A model generated the notes under the pieces. It made no database searches and was not told the origin of the DNA. It worked only from the letters and a program-made list of their open reading frames with translations. A DNA stretch of 64,000 bases from Bradyrhizobium betae (GTDB lineage: Bacteria; Pseudomonadota; Alphaproteobacteria; Rhizobiales; Xanthobacteraceae). This document shows, piece after piece, positions 32,421 to 41,485 of the stretch (within the stretch, counting starts at the first letter, position 1; every line of letters starts with the position of its first letter). The stretch is taken from NCBI RefSeq assembly GCF_004123905.1, contig NZ_MZXW01000042.1:1-64000 (forward strand), given 5' to 3'. A program made the position numbers and the translations under genes.

Positions 32421-33506
32421 ATGGCCCGCATTGACCTCGTCGATCTCGCCCACTCCTACGGTGGCAATGATGCGCCGCAGGAGACTTTCGCGCTGAAGCC
32501 GGTCACCATGACCTGGCGGCAGGGCGGCGCCTATGCGTTGCTCGGCCCGTCCGGTTGCGGCAAGACCACGCTGCTCAACGTCATCTCCGGCATCATCACG
32601 CCGTCGCGCGGGAAAATCCTGTTCGACGAGGTGGACATCACACCGCTGTCGACCCAGAAGCGCAACATCGCCCAGGTGTTCCAGTTTCCGGTGATCTACG
32701 ACACCATGACAGTGGGACAGAACCTGGCGTTTCCGCTGAAGAACCGTGGCGTGCCGAAGGCCGAGATCGACAAGCGCGTCGCCGAGATCGGCCGCCTGCT
32801 CGACCTCGAACCCTATCTGAACCGCAAGGCGACGCGGCTCACCGCCGACGCCAAGCAGAAGATTTCGCTTGGCCGCGGCCTGGTCCGCTCCGACGTCGCC
32901 GCCGTCCTGTTCGACGAGCCGCTGACCGTGATCGATCCCGAGCTGAAATGGCAGCTTCGCTCCAAGCTGAAGGCGCTGCATCGCGAGCTCGACCTCACGA
33001 TGATCTACGTCACCCATGACCAGACCGAGGCGCTGACCTTTGCCGACACCGTTGTCGTCATGCATGACGGCCGCGTGGTGCAGAGCGGCACGCCGGCCGA
33101 GCTGTTCGACAAGCCGGCGCATACTTTCGTCGGCTATTTCATCGGCTCGCCCGGCATGAACATCATTCCGGCCGAGGTGAGGGGACGCGAGGCGCGCATC
33201 GACGGCCACGTCATCGCGCTCAACCGCGCTTACGACAATCTGCCCGCGGGCGCCAAGATCGAGATCGGCGTGCGCCCCGAATTCGTCGATGCCGTCACGC
33301 CTGCGCCCGGCCTGCTCACGTCAAAAATCGAGCGCATCGACGATCTCGGCCGCATCCGCTTCGCGCGCGTGCGCGTCGGTGACGCAAAACTCGCCGCGCG
33401 CGCGCCAAACGGCTTCACCAGCTCCGATGGCAGTGCTGGGCTGAAATTCGATCCGGCGCACATCCACGTCTATGCCGACAGCCGTCTGGTGGAGGGAGCC
33501 GCCTGA
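32421..33506 (+). CDS. glpT: Glycerol ABC transporter ATPase GlpT (signature motif degenerate)
   Basis: 361 residues. Walker A is GPSGCGKTT, the Q-loop VFQFP, Walker B AVLFDEPLTVID, and the H-loop is intact (IYVTHDQTEAL). The signature motif that should read LSGGQ is LTADAKQK, so this subunit has lost it. It ends in a TOBE-like domain. With GlpS, which keeps the signature but lacks the H-loop histidine, one complete ATP site could be built and one incomplete. Its stop overlaps the glpP ATG (TGATG). This is not the MFS glycerol-3-phosphate antiporter that bears the same symbol in E. coli. Confidence 0.9.
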   Translation: MARIDLVDLAHSYGGNDAPQETFALKPVTMTWRQGGAYALLGPSGCGKTTLLNVISGIITPSRGKILFDEVDITPLSTQKRNIAQVFQFPVIYDTMTVGQNLAFPLKNRGVPKAEIDKRVAEIGRLLDLEPYLNRKATRLTADAKQKISLGRGLVRSDVAAVLFDEPLTVIDPELKWQLRSKLKALHRELDLTMIYVTHDQTEALTFADTVVVMHDGRVVQSGTPAELFDKPAHTFVGYFIGSPGMNIIPAEVRGREARIDGHVIALNRAYDNLPAGAKIEIGVRPEFVDAVTPAPGLLTSKIERIDDLGRIRFARVRVGDAKLAARAPNGFTSSDGSAGLKFDPAHIHVYADSRLVEGAA

Positions 33507-34480
33507 TGGACAAGACCGTCAACCAAAAAGCCTGGTTCCTGGTGCTGCCGGTGTTCCTGGTCGTCGCCTTCTCCGCGGTGCTCCCGCTGATGACGGTGGT
33601 GAATTATTCGATGCAGGACACGTTCGGCAACAACCAGTTCTTCTGGAACGGCGTCGGCTGGTTCAAGGAGCTGCTCGATCCCTCGACCGATCTCGGCGGC
33701 CGCTTCCTCGCCTCGCTCGGCCGAAACCTGTTCTTCTCGATGGTGATCCTCGCGATCGAGGTGCCGCTCGGCATCGTCATCGCACTGTCGATGCCGCGCC
33801 AGGGCTGGACGGTCGCGGCCTGCCTCGTGATCCTCGCACTGCCGCTGCTGATTCCGTGGAACGTGGTCGGCACGATCTGGCAGATCTTTGGCCGGCCCGA
33901 CATCGGCCTGATGGGCTATACGCTCAATGCGATGGGCTTCGATTACAATTACGTCTCCAACGCCATCGACGCCTGGGTCACCGTCATCGTGATGGACGTC
34001 TGGCACTGGACCAGCCTCGTCGCGCTGCTCTGCTACGCCGGCCTGAAGTCGATTCCCGAAGCCTATTACCAGGCCGCGCAGATCGACGGCGCCTCGCGCT
34101 GGGCCGTGTTCAAGGCGATCCAGCTGCCGAAGATGAACCGCGTGCTGCTGATCGCGGTGCTGCTGCGCTTCATGGACTCGTTCATGATCTACACCGAACC
34201 GTTCGTCGTCACCGGCGGCGGCCCCGGCAACTCCACGACCTTCGTGTCGATCGAGCTCGTCAAGATCGCGCTCGGCCAGTTCGATCTCGGCAAGGCCGCA
34301 GCACTCTCGCTGGTCTACAACCTCATCATTCTGATCGTCTGCTGGATCTTCTACACCGTCATGACCAATGCGGGCGCCGAACGTAAAGTCCAGGCGGAGA
34401 GTGAGCCAGCGGTGGAGCCCAAGCCTTCGTCCGGGCTAAAGCCCGTGCCCGCGCTCAAGCCAAAGGAAGGAGTGGCCTGA
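33506..34480 (+). CDS. glpP: Glycerol ABC transporter permease GlpP (MalF-type)
   Basis: 324 residues with six hydrophobic segments, first WFLVLPVFLVVAFSAVLPLM. The EAA loop that docks on the ATPases is IPEAYYQAAQIDGASRWAVFKAIQLP. The last 40 residues are a polar Pro/Lys-rich cytoplasmic tail (EPKPSSGLKPVPALKPKEG), unusual for a permease of this family and possibly species-specific. It overlaps both neighbours by one base. Confidence 0.92.
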   Translation: MDKTVNQKAWFLVLPVFLVVAFSAVLPLMTVVNYSMQDTFGNNQFFWNGVGWFKELLDPSTDLGGRFLASLGRNLFFSMVILAIEVPLGIVIALSMPRQGWTVAACLVILALPLLIPWNVVGTIWQIFGRPDIGLMGYTLNAMGFDYNYVSNAIDAWVTVIVMDVWHWTSLVALLCYAGLKSIPEAYYQAAQIDGASRWAVFKAIQLPKMNRVLLIAVLLRFMDSFMIYTEPFVVTGGGPGNSTTFVSIELVKIALGQFDLGKAAALSLVYNLIILIVCWIFYTVMTNAGAERKVQAESEPAVEPKPSSGLKPVPALKPKEGVA

Positions 34481-35286
34481 TGCATTCGATCCCCGGCCGC
34501 CGCGTCATCATGGCGCTGTTCCTGATTTTCCTGCTGTTGCCGATCTACTGGCTCGTCAACATGAGCTTCAAGACCAACGCCGAGATCGTCTCGACGATGA
34601 CGCTGTGGCCGCATACGCCGACGCTGCAGCACTACAAGCGCATCTTCACCGACGAGAGCTGGTATTCGGGCTACATCAACTCGCTGGAATATGTCGTCCT
34701 CAACACCATCATCTCGATCTCGGTGGCATTGCCGGCGGCCTATGCGTTCTCGCGCTACCGCTTCCTCGGCGACAAGCACCTGTTCTTCTGGCTGCTGTCG
34801 AACCGCATGGCGCCGGCGGCGGTCTATGCGCTGCCGTTCTTCAACCTCTATTCGGCGATCGGGCTGTTCGATACGCCTTGGGCCGTTGCGCTCGCGCATT
34901 GCATCTTCAACGTCCCGCTCGCGGTCTGGATCCTCGAAGGCTTCGTCTCCGGCGTGCCGCGCGAGATCGACGAGACGGCCTTTCTCGACGGCTATTCCTT
35001 CCCGCGCTTCTTCATCAGGATCCTGGTGCCGCTGATCGCGAGCGGCATCGGCGTCGCCGCCTTCTTCTGCTTCATGTTCTCCTGGGTCGAGCTGCTGCTC
35101 GCGCGCACGCTGACCTCGGTGCAGGCCAAACCGATCGCGGCGATCATGACGCGCACGGTGTCGGCGGCGGGCATGGACTGGGGACTTCTGGCCGCTGCCG
35201 GCGTGCTCACCATCATTCCGGGCGCGCTGGTGATCTGGTTCGTCCGCAATTACATCGCGAGCGGCTTTGCGCTCGGTCGTGTCTGA
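34480..35286 (+). CDS. glpQ: Glycerol ABC transporter permease GlpQ (MalG-type)
   Basis: 268 residues with six membrane segments starting VIMALFLIFLLLPIYWLVNMSFK, as in MalG-type permeases. The EAA loop is VPREIDETAFLDGYSFPRFFIRILVPL. It pairs with GlpP to form the channel. The ATG overlaps the glpP stop. The glpU gene begins 11 bases after its end. It is not the periplasmic glycerophosphodiesterase that shares the symbol in E. coli. Confidence 0.92.
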   Translation: MHSIPGRRVIMALFLIFLLLPIYWLVNMSFKTNAEIVSTMTLWPHTPTLQHYKRIFTDESWYSGYINSLEYVVLNTIISISVALPAAYAFSRYRFLGDKHLFFWLLSNRMAPAAVYALPFFNLYSAIGLFDTPWAVALAHCIFNVPLAVWILEGFVSGVPREIDETAFLDGYSFPRFFIRILVPLIASGIGVAAFFCFMFSWVELLLARTLTSVQAKPIAAIMTRTVSAAGMDWGLLAAAGVLTIIPGALVIWFVRNYIASGFALGRV

Positions 35287-35297
35287 GGGAGGCATCA

Positions 35298-35627
35298 ATG
35301 GAATCTATTGCATGGATGGCCTGGACGCCGCCGACGGCGATCTTCTTCGCCGCGCTCGCCTCCACCCTCGCGGTCATGACATACCTCGCCGCGGTCTATC
35401 CCGAGGCCGAGCGCGTCGGCGTGCTGCGTATTCCGACCACGCGCGGCGATCGCCTGTTCGTCTCGCTGATCACGGCGGCGGTCATTCACCTCTTGTGGAT
35501 CGCCTTTGTCGGTACTGACGCGCTTGCCTCGCTGCCGATCGGCGAGGACGGTTTTGAGATTTCGAGCCTGTGGCTCGCTTCAGGAATTTCGCTGGCCACG
35601 GCCGTGCTCATCTTCCGCACGGTCTGA
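35298..35627 (+). CDS. glpU: Small membrane protein of the glycerol transporter locus (DUF2160, GlpU)
   Basis: 109 residues from the ATG at 35298, with GAGGGAGG 6 bases upstream. Three hydrophobic spans: TPPTAIFFAALASTLAVMTYL, LFVSLITAAVIHLLWIAF and LWLASGISLATAVLIF, separated by a loop containing IPTTRGDRLF, the core of DUF2160. It always appears next to this transporter type, so an accessory or stabilising subunit is likely; its role is not established by sequence. Confidence 0.87.
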   Translation: MESIAWMAWTPPTAIFFAALASTLAVMTYLAAVYPEAERVGVLRIPTTRGDRLFVSLITAAVIHLLWIAFVGTDALASLPIGEDGFEISSLWLASGISLATAVLIFRTV

Positions 35628-35703
35628 CGCTCGCGAAGGAACGGCCAGATCCGGGGGCAATCCGGGTCTGTATAAAAGTTTGTCGCTGCAACGGAGGAAC
35701 AAC

Positions 35704-37512
35704 ATGCGACAGTTTAGGAGAAGGGAACGTCCATTGACCAAGAATAGCTTCAAGAATGGCTTTCTGACCATGTCCAGCGCCGCCGCAATCATTGCGGTGT
35801 CGTTCGCCGTCTCGGCGCCGGTCCGCGCCGCCGACGACGCCGCGATCCAGAAGTGGATTGCGGAATTCCAGCCCTCGACGATCTCGAAGGACGACCAGAA
35901 GAAGGAACTGGAGTGGTTCGCCAAGGCCGCCGAGCCCTTCAAGGGCATGGAGATCAACGTCGTCTCCGAGACCATCACGACCCACGAATACGAATCGCAG
36001 ACGCTGGCCAAGGCGTTCTCCGAGCTCACCGGCATCAAGCTCAAGCACGACATCATCCAGGAAGGTGACGTCGTCGAGAAGCTGCAGACCCAGATGCAGT
36101 CCGGCAAGAACGTCTATGACGGCTGGATCAACGACAGCGACCTGATCGGCACGCACTTCCGCTACGGCAGCACGATCGCGCTGTCGGACTACATGACCGG
36201 CGAGGGCAAGGACGTCACCGATCCCATGCTCGACGTCAACGACTTCATCGGAAAGTCGTTCGGCACTGCGCCGGACGGCAAGCTCTATCAGCTGCCCGAC
36301 CAGCAGTTCGCCAACCTCTACTGGTTCCGCTACGACTGGTTCACCAACCCCGACTACAAGGCCAAGTTCAAGGCCAAGTATGGCTACGAGCTCGGCGTTC
36401 CCGTGAACTGGTCGGCCTATGAGGACATCGCCGAGTTCTTCACGAACGACATCAAGGAGATCAACGGCGTCAAGGTCTACGGCCATATGGATTATGGCAA
36501 GAAGGACCCCTCGCTCGGCTGGCGTTTCACCGACGCCTGGCTGTCGATGGCCGGCAACGGCGACAAGGGCATCCCGAACGGTCTGCCGGTCGACGAATGG
36601 GGCATCCGCATGGAAGGCTGCCGTCCGGTCGGCTCCAGCGTGGAGCGTGGTGGCGACACCAACGGTCCGGCTGCGGTCTACTCGATCACCAAGTACCTCG
36701 AGTGGATGAAGAAGTATGCTCCGCCGCAGGCTCAGGGCATGACCTTCTCCGAGTCGGGTCCGGTGCCGGCGCAGGGCAACATCGCCCAGCAGATGTTCTG
36801 GTACACCGCCTTCACCGCCGACATGGTGAAGCCGGGCATCGCCGTGATGAACGCGGACGGTACGCCGAAATGGCGTATGGCTCCGTCGCCGCACGGCTCG
36901 TACTGGAAGGAAGGCATGAAGCTCGGCTACCAGGACGCGGGCTCGCTCACGCTTCTGAAGTCGACCCCGGCGGACCGCCGCAAGGCAGCCTGGCTCTATC
37001 TCCAGTTCATCGTCTCCAAGACGGTCAGCCTGAAGAAGAGCCATGTCGGTCTCACCTTCATCCGTGAATCCGACATCTGGGACAAGTCGTTTACCGAGCG
37101 CGCGCCGAAGCTTGGCGGCCTGATCGAGTTCTACCGCTCGCCCGCGCGCGTGCAGTGGACCCCGACCGGCAACAACGTGCCTGACTATCCGAAGCTCGCG
37201 CAGCTGTGGTGGCAGAACATCGGCGATGCGTCGTCCGGTACGAAGACGCCGCAGCAGGCGATGGATGCACTCGCGGCCGCTCAGGACTCCGTGATGGAGC
37301 GCCTCGAGAAGTCGGGCGTGCAGGGCGCCTGCGGTCCGAAGCTGCACAAGAAGGAATCGGCCGAGTTCTGGTTCGCCAAGGCCCAGAAGGACGGCACGAT
37401 TGCTCCGCAGCGCAAGCTCGCCAACGAGAAGCCGAAGGGCGAGACGGTCGACTACGACACGCTGATCAAGTCGTGGCCGGCGACCCCGCCCAAGCGCGCC
37501 TCGCTCCAGTAA
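35704..37512 (+). CDS. glpV: Periplasmic glycerol-binding protein GlpV
   Basis: 602 residues from the ATG at 35704 (GGAGG 7 bases upstream); a TTG near 35734 would give the neater signal peptide start MTKNSFKNGFLT. Cleavage is expected after APVRA. The protein is much longer than common sugar-binding proteins (about 420) and typical of GlpV. It is rich in aromatic residues (YWFRYDWFTNPDY, QMFWYTAFTADM, SYWKEGMKLGY), as expected for a polyol site. A strong terminator begins 21 bases after the stop, closing the operon. Confidence 0.92.
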   Translation: MRQFRRRERPLTKNSFKNGFLTMSSAAAIIAVSFAVSAPVRAADDAAIQKWIAEFQPSTISKDDQKKELEWFAKAAEPFKGMEINVVSETITTHEYESQTLAKAFSELTGIKLKHDIIQEGDVVEKLQTQMQSGKNVYDGWINDSDLIGTHFRYGSTIALSDYMTGEGKDVTDPMLDVNDFIGKSFGTAPDGKLYQLPDQQFANLYWFRYDWFTNPDYKAKFKAKYGYELGVPVNWSAYEDIAEFFTNDIKEINGVKVYGHMDYGKKDPSLGWRFTDAWLSMAGNGDKGIPNGLPVDEWGIRMEGCRPVGSSVERGGDTNGPAAVYSITKYLEWMKKYAPPQAQGMTFSESGPVPAQGNIAQQMFWYTAFTADMVKPGIAVMNADGTPKWRMAPSPHGSYWKEGMKLGYQDAGSLTLLKSTPADRRKAAWLYLQFIVSKTVSLKKSHVGLTFIRESDIWDKSFTERAPKLGGLIEFYRSPARVQWTPTGNNVPDYPKLAQLWWQNIGDASSGTKTPQQAMDALAAAQDSVMERLEKSGVQGACGPKLHKKESAEFWFAKAQKDGTIAPQRKLANEKPKGETVDYDTLIKSWPATPPKRASLQ

Positions 37513-37533
37513 GGCAAGGTTCACGCATCGACG

Positions 37534-37568
37534 AAAGGCCGGGAGCGATCCCGGCCTTTTTTCTTTTT
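37534..37568 (+). terminator. Rho-independent terminator of the glp operon
   Basis: AAAGGCCGGGA, loop GCGA, TCCCGGCCTTT: a perfect 11-bp stem followed by TTTCTTTTT. The same 26-base hairpin, loop included, occurs at the end of the IclR gene (45087-45115). Confidence 0.93.
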
Positions 37569-37594
37569 GTGGTGTCGTACGCTGTCTCCCCACC

Positions 37595-37666
37595 TCATTG
37601 CGAGCGCAGCGAAGCAATCGAGGAATCTTTCCGCGGAGGGATTGCTTCGCTGCGCTCGCAATGACG
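37595..37666. repeat. Palindromic intergenic repeat, family A
   Basis: TCATTGCGAGCGCAGCGAAG at the left and CTTCGCTGCGCTCGCAATGA at the right are exact inverted arms around AATCGAGGAATCTTTCCGCGG. It lies 27 bases after the glp terminator. Confidence 0.92.
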
Positions 37667-37819
37667 ACGGAGGCGCGTCCCCGCGACGCAGGCGGACACC
37701 CCCGCTTGACTCCCTGTCATACCGAATTCATAGTTACCATAATGCGATTGAAGTAATCGTATTTCGATTACTTGCGCGAAAGCCGTTGGGCCAGCGTCGG
37801 CCCGTTCCGGAGGCTGCTG

Positions 37820-39275
37820 ATGGCATTGATCGAGGCGTTCAAGCGATTGCTGGGCGACGCGGCCGTGCTGACGCGCGAGGAGGACCTCGCGGGCCTTACC
37901 GAGGATTGGCGCGGCCGTTACCAGGCGCCGGCGCTCTGCGCGGTTCTGCCGTCCAGCACCGAGCAGGTCGCCGCCATCGTCCTGCTCTGCGTCGCGGACG
38001 GCACGCCCGTGCTGCCGCAGGGCGGCAACACCAGCCTGTGCGGCGGCGCGACGCCGACAGGGCAGGCCGCCCGTGATCGTCGCGCTGACGCGCATGCGGA
38101 AAATCCGCTCGCTCGATCCCATCAACAACACCATGGTGGTCGACGCCGGCTGCGTGCTTGCGACGATTCAGGAGACGGCCGTGGCGGCGGGCCGGTTCTA
38201 TCCGGTCAGTCTCGGCGCCGAGGGCTCGTGCCAGATCGGCGGCAACATCGCCACCAATGCCGGCGGCACCGGCGTGCTGCGCTACGGCAATACGCGCGAT
38301 AACGTGCTCGGCCTCGAGGTCGTGCTGCCGGACGGCAGGATCTGGGACGGCCTCTACGCGTTGCGCAAGAACAACACCGGCTACGACCTCAAGCATCTCT
38401 TCATCGGCTCCGAGGGGACGCTTGGCATCATCACCGGCGCGGTACTGAAGCTGCATCCGCTGCCGACGGCGGAGGCTGTGGCTTGGCTTGCGGTCGACAG
38501 TCCGCAAGCGGCCCTCGACGTGCTCGGCCTGTTCCAGGCCGCCTGCAATTCGCGGCTCTCGGCCTTCGAGCTGATGAACGCGAAGCAGATCGCGCTCGTG
38601 CTCGAGCAGGTGCCGGGTCGGCGTTGTCCGGTCGCGCAAATCGACAGCTGGCACGTCCTCGTCGAACTGTCGGACACCGGCGATGCCGGCGCGCTCGCGG
38701 CGACGATGCAGACGGTGCTCGAACAGGCGCTCGAGGCGGGGCTCGTCAGCGACGGCGTGGTCGCCGCGAGCGAGGCGCAGCGCAAGGCAATGTGGCTGGT
38801 GCGTCACAGCGTGTCGGAAGCCAACAAGAAGGCCGGTGTCGGCCTCACCTCGGACAGCGCGGTCCCGGTGTCGGCGGTGCCCGCCTTCATCGCGCAGGCC
38901 ATGAGTGCGGTCCACGCCATCATCCCGGATCTGCCGTTCGTCATCGTCGGCCATATGGGTGACGGCAACGTCCATCTCATTCCGTTCTTCAGCTTCGCGC
39001 AGTGGGATGCCCTGGACGATCGCGACGTGGTCTCCGAACGCATCCGCCATGCCGTCAACGATGTCGCGGCCTCGCTCCGCGGCACTTTCAGCGCCGAGCA
39101 CGGCGTCGGCCGGACGCTGATGGAGCAGATGTCCCGCTACAAGCAGCCGGTCGAGCTCGCGCTGATGCGCGCCGTCAAGCAGGCGTTCGATCCGTCGGGC
39201 CTGTTCAATCCCGGCCACGTGCTGCCGCCATCCGCATCGTCACGACCAACCGCAACATCGTCGAGAGGGGACTGA
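37820..39275 (+). pseudogene. Frameshifted FAD-linked oxidase (GlcD/D-lactate or D-2-hydroxyacid dehydrogenase family)
   Basis: The N-terminal part starts at the ATG at 37820 (GGAGG 6 bases upstream) and runs through the PP-loop of the FAD-binding domain (PQGGNTSLCGGATPTGQA). The reading then has to move by one base near 38065-38073, inside GGCCGCCCGTG, to continue as VIVALTRMRKIRSLDP, SLGAEGSCQIGGNIATNAGG, GSEGTLGIITGA and, at the C-terminus, GHMGDGNVHL, FSAEHGVGRTL and FDPSGLFNPGHVLP. Removing one C restores a normal protein of about 485 residues. Nothing else is decayed, so this is a very recent mutation or a sequencing error. It opens the import/catabolism cassette. Confidence 0.85.
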
Positions 39276-39279
39276 AGCC

Positions 39280-40365
39280 ATGACCCATCGTTCCAAGTTC
39301 ATTACTTCCCGCCGTCGCCTCCTGCTTGGCGCAGGAGCCGGCACCGTCGCACTCGCCGCACCCTCTGTCTGGTCGCCGTCCCGCGCCGCCGGCAAGCGCA
39401 TCGTCGTGCGCGACGACGGCGGCATCTACACCAAGGCTTATGGCGCCGTGTACTACCGGCCCTTCACCGAGGCGACGGGGATCGAGGTCGTCGGCGTGCA
39501 GGCCAATGCCGAGCCGGTCGCCCAGATCAAGACCATGGTCGACACCAAGAACTACACCTGGGACATGGCCAAGATCTCCTGGCCCGCGATCGAGATCCTG
39601 ACCACCGGCGCCAAGCAATATCTCGAGAAGCACGGCCTCGAATCCGAGCCGGTCGTCAAGTCGATTCCGGCCGAATATGCGTCGGCCTACGGCGTCGCCA
39701 CCAACATCTACACCACCGTGCTCGCCTATCGCACCGACGCCTTCAAGGGCCGCAAGGCGCCACAGTCCTGGGCCGATTTCTGGAACGTGGCCGACTTCCC
39801 CGGACGCCGCTCGGTGCGCAAGCACCCGTTCGACACGGTCGAGGAGGCGCTGATGGGCGCGGGCGCAGCGACCGCGCAGGTCTACCCTTGCGATCTCGCC
39901 AAGGCCTTTGCCGCGCTCGACAAGATCAAGCCGCAGGTCGCGGTGTGGTGGACCAGCGGTGCGCAGGTCGAGCAGATGCTGACCTCGGGCGAGATCGACC
40001 TGCTTCCGACCTGGGTATCGCGCGCGCAGTCCGCGCAGGCAGCCGGAGCGCCCGTCGAGATCGTCTGGAACCAGGGGGTCTGGGGCGCCGACAATTGGTC
40101 GATCCTCGCCGGCACGCCGAACGCGGATGCCTGCCGCGAGTTCATCAAGTTCGCGTCCGATCCGAAGCGGCAGGCGGCCCTCGTCGAATATTTCCCGGCC
40201 GGTCTGACGCAGCCGGAGGCCTTCAACTACATCAAGCCGGAGGTCGCCAAAAACTGTCCGAGCTATCCTGACAACATCAAGGCCGGGCTGAAGATCGACG
40301 CGAAGTTCTGGTACGACAACCAGGCCGCCGTCATCGAGCGCTTCAACAGCTGGATCCTGGCTTGA
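39280..40365 (+). CDS. Periplasmic binding protein of a polyamine/opine-type ABC importer, Tat-exported
   Basis: 361 residues. The N-terminus is a twin-arginine signal (SRRRLLLGAGAGTVALAAPSVW). The mature part fits the PotD/Fbp-type class: RIVVRDDGGIYTKAYGAVYYRPFTEATGIEV, WDMAKISWPAIEIL, LAYRTDAFKGRKAPQSWADFWNVADFPGRR and NADACREFIKFASDPKRQAAL. Such proteins deliver polyamines, opines, aminophosphonates or iron; the ligand here is not evident. Its start is 4 bases after the oxidase stop, and the ATPase gene follows within 26 bases. Confidence 0.88.
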   Translation: MTHRSKFITSRRRLLLGAGAGTVALAAPSVWSPSRAAGKRIVVRDDGGIYTKAYGAVYYRPFTEATGIEVVGVQANAEPVAQIKTMVDTKNYTWDMAKISWPAIEILTTGAKQYLEKHGLESEPVVKSIPAEYASAYGVATNIYTTVLAYRTDAFKGRKAPQSWADFWNVADFPGRRSVRKHPFDTVEEALMGAGAATAQVYPCDLAKAFAALDKIKPQVAVWWTSGAQVEQMLTSGEIDLLPTWVSRAQSAQAAGAPVEIVWNQGVWGADNWSILAGTPNADACREFIKFASDPKRQAALVEYFPAGLTQPEAFNYIKPEVAKNCPSYPDNIKAGLKIDAKFWYDNQAAVIERFNSWILA

Positions 40366-40391
40366 CCGGATCAAACCGATCGGGGCGGCCC

Positions 40392-41483
40392 ATGGTCTCG
40401 TCGAGCCTGCGCATTCACGAGCTGTGCAAGCACTATGGCGATTTCGTCGCGCTGGCGCCGACCAGCCTCGACGTCGCCAAGGGCGAATTCCTGACGCTGC
40501 TCGGCCCGTCGGGATCGGGCAAGACGACGATGCTCAGCCTGATCGCGGGGTTGGCCCATCCCGACGCGGGGCGGATCCTGATCGACGACACCGACGTCAC
40601 GCATAGTCCTGCCTATGCGCGCGACATCGGCGTCGTATTTCAGAACTACGCGCTGTTTCCTCACATGACGATCGAGGACAACATCGCGTTTCCGCTGAAG
40701 ATGCGGAAGGTCGCCGACGCCGAGGCGCGCCGGCGCACCGCCGAGGCGCTGGAGACGGTGCACCTGCCGCACGTTGCCAAGCGCTATCCGCGCGAATTGT
40801 CCGGCGGCCAGCAGCAGCGCATCGCGCTGGCGCGCTGTATCGTCTATCGCCCCGCGATCATCCTGATGGACGAGCCGTTAGGGGCGCTCGACAAGAAGCT
40901 GCGTGACCAGATGCAGCTCGAGATCAAGCGCATCCATCGCGAGCTCGGCACCACGATCGTCTACGTGACCCACGACCAGGAAGAGGCGATGACCATGTCG
41001 GATCGCATCTGCCTGATGAACGCGGGCGCGATCGAGCAGCTCGGCACGCCGCAGGATCTCTACTTCCGGCCGCGCTCGGTGTTCGTCGCCGACTTTCTCG
41101 GCGAGTCCAACCTGCTCAGCGCCACCGTGCGTGGCGTCGACGGCCAGGGGCTTGACATCGTCCTGACGGCGCAGGCCGCGGCTTCGCGCGCGGTCGGCAA
41201 CGGCTCCCGTTTTGCTGCCGGAGAGCCGATCAAGGTCATGGTGCGCCCGCAGAACCTCGTGGTGGCCGAGGCGGGCGGCGGCCAGCTGTCCGGCCGGATC
41301 ATGGACGTGATGATCAGCGGCAGCCTGACGCGGCTCTACATTGCGCCGGAGACGGCGGGCCTGCCGCAGCTCGTTGCCGCGCATCCGACCCGCAGCGGCT
41401 CGGCGCCCTACGAGATTGGTCAGCGTCTGTCGCTCGGATGGCATGCGGCGGACGCCGTCGCCATCCACGACGGGGGGATCTGA
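40392..41483 (+). CDS. PotA-type ABC importer ATPase
   Basis: 363 residues from the ATG at 40392 (GGGGCGGCCC before it); a TTG at 40362 overlapping the previous gene is an alternative. All motifs are intact: Walker A GPSGSGKTT, Q-loop VFQNYALFPHMTIEDN, signature LSGGQQQR, Walker B ILMDEPLGALD, H-loop YVTHDQEEAM. A TOBE_2-type C-terminal domain starts near residue 240. It powers the binding-protein importer encoded on either side. The stop is 2 bases before the permease start. Confidence 0.92.
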   Translation: MVSSSLRIHELCKHYGDFVALAPTSLDVAKGEFLTLLGPSGSGKTTMLSLIAGLAHPDAGRILIDDTDVTHSPAYARDIGVVFQNYALFPHMTIEDNIAFPLKMRKVADAEARRRTAEALETVHLPHVAKRYPRELSGGQQQRIALARCIVYRPAIILMDEPLGALDKKLRDQMQLEIKRIHRELGTTIVYVTHDQEEAMTMSDRICLMNAGAIEQLGTPQDLYFRPRSVFVADFLGESNLLSATVRGVDGQGLDIVLTAQAAASRAVGNGSRFAAGEPIKVMVRPQNLVVAEAGGGQLSGRIMDVMISGSLTRLYIAPETAGLPQLVAAHPTRSGSAPYEIGQRLSLGWHAADAVAIHDGGI

Positions 41484-41485
41484 GC

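Noticed and set aside
31170..33209. A 679-codon minus-strand frame opposite glpS and glpT
   Set aside because: It runs opposite two genes with complete or clearly derived ABC ATPase motifs; length alone is not evidence in GC-rich DNA.
35608..37617. A 669-codon minus-strand frame opposite glpV
   Set aside because: It is a mirror frame of the binding-protein gene. It also starts within the repeat after the operon terminator.
37595..37666. The possibility that this palindrome is a second terminator or attenuator
   Set aside because: It recurs elsewhere with the same ends and no T-run, so it is a dispersed repeat rather than a gene-specific signal.
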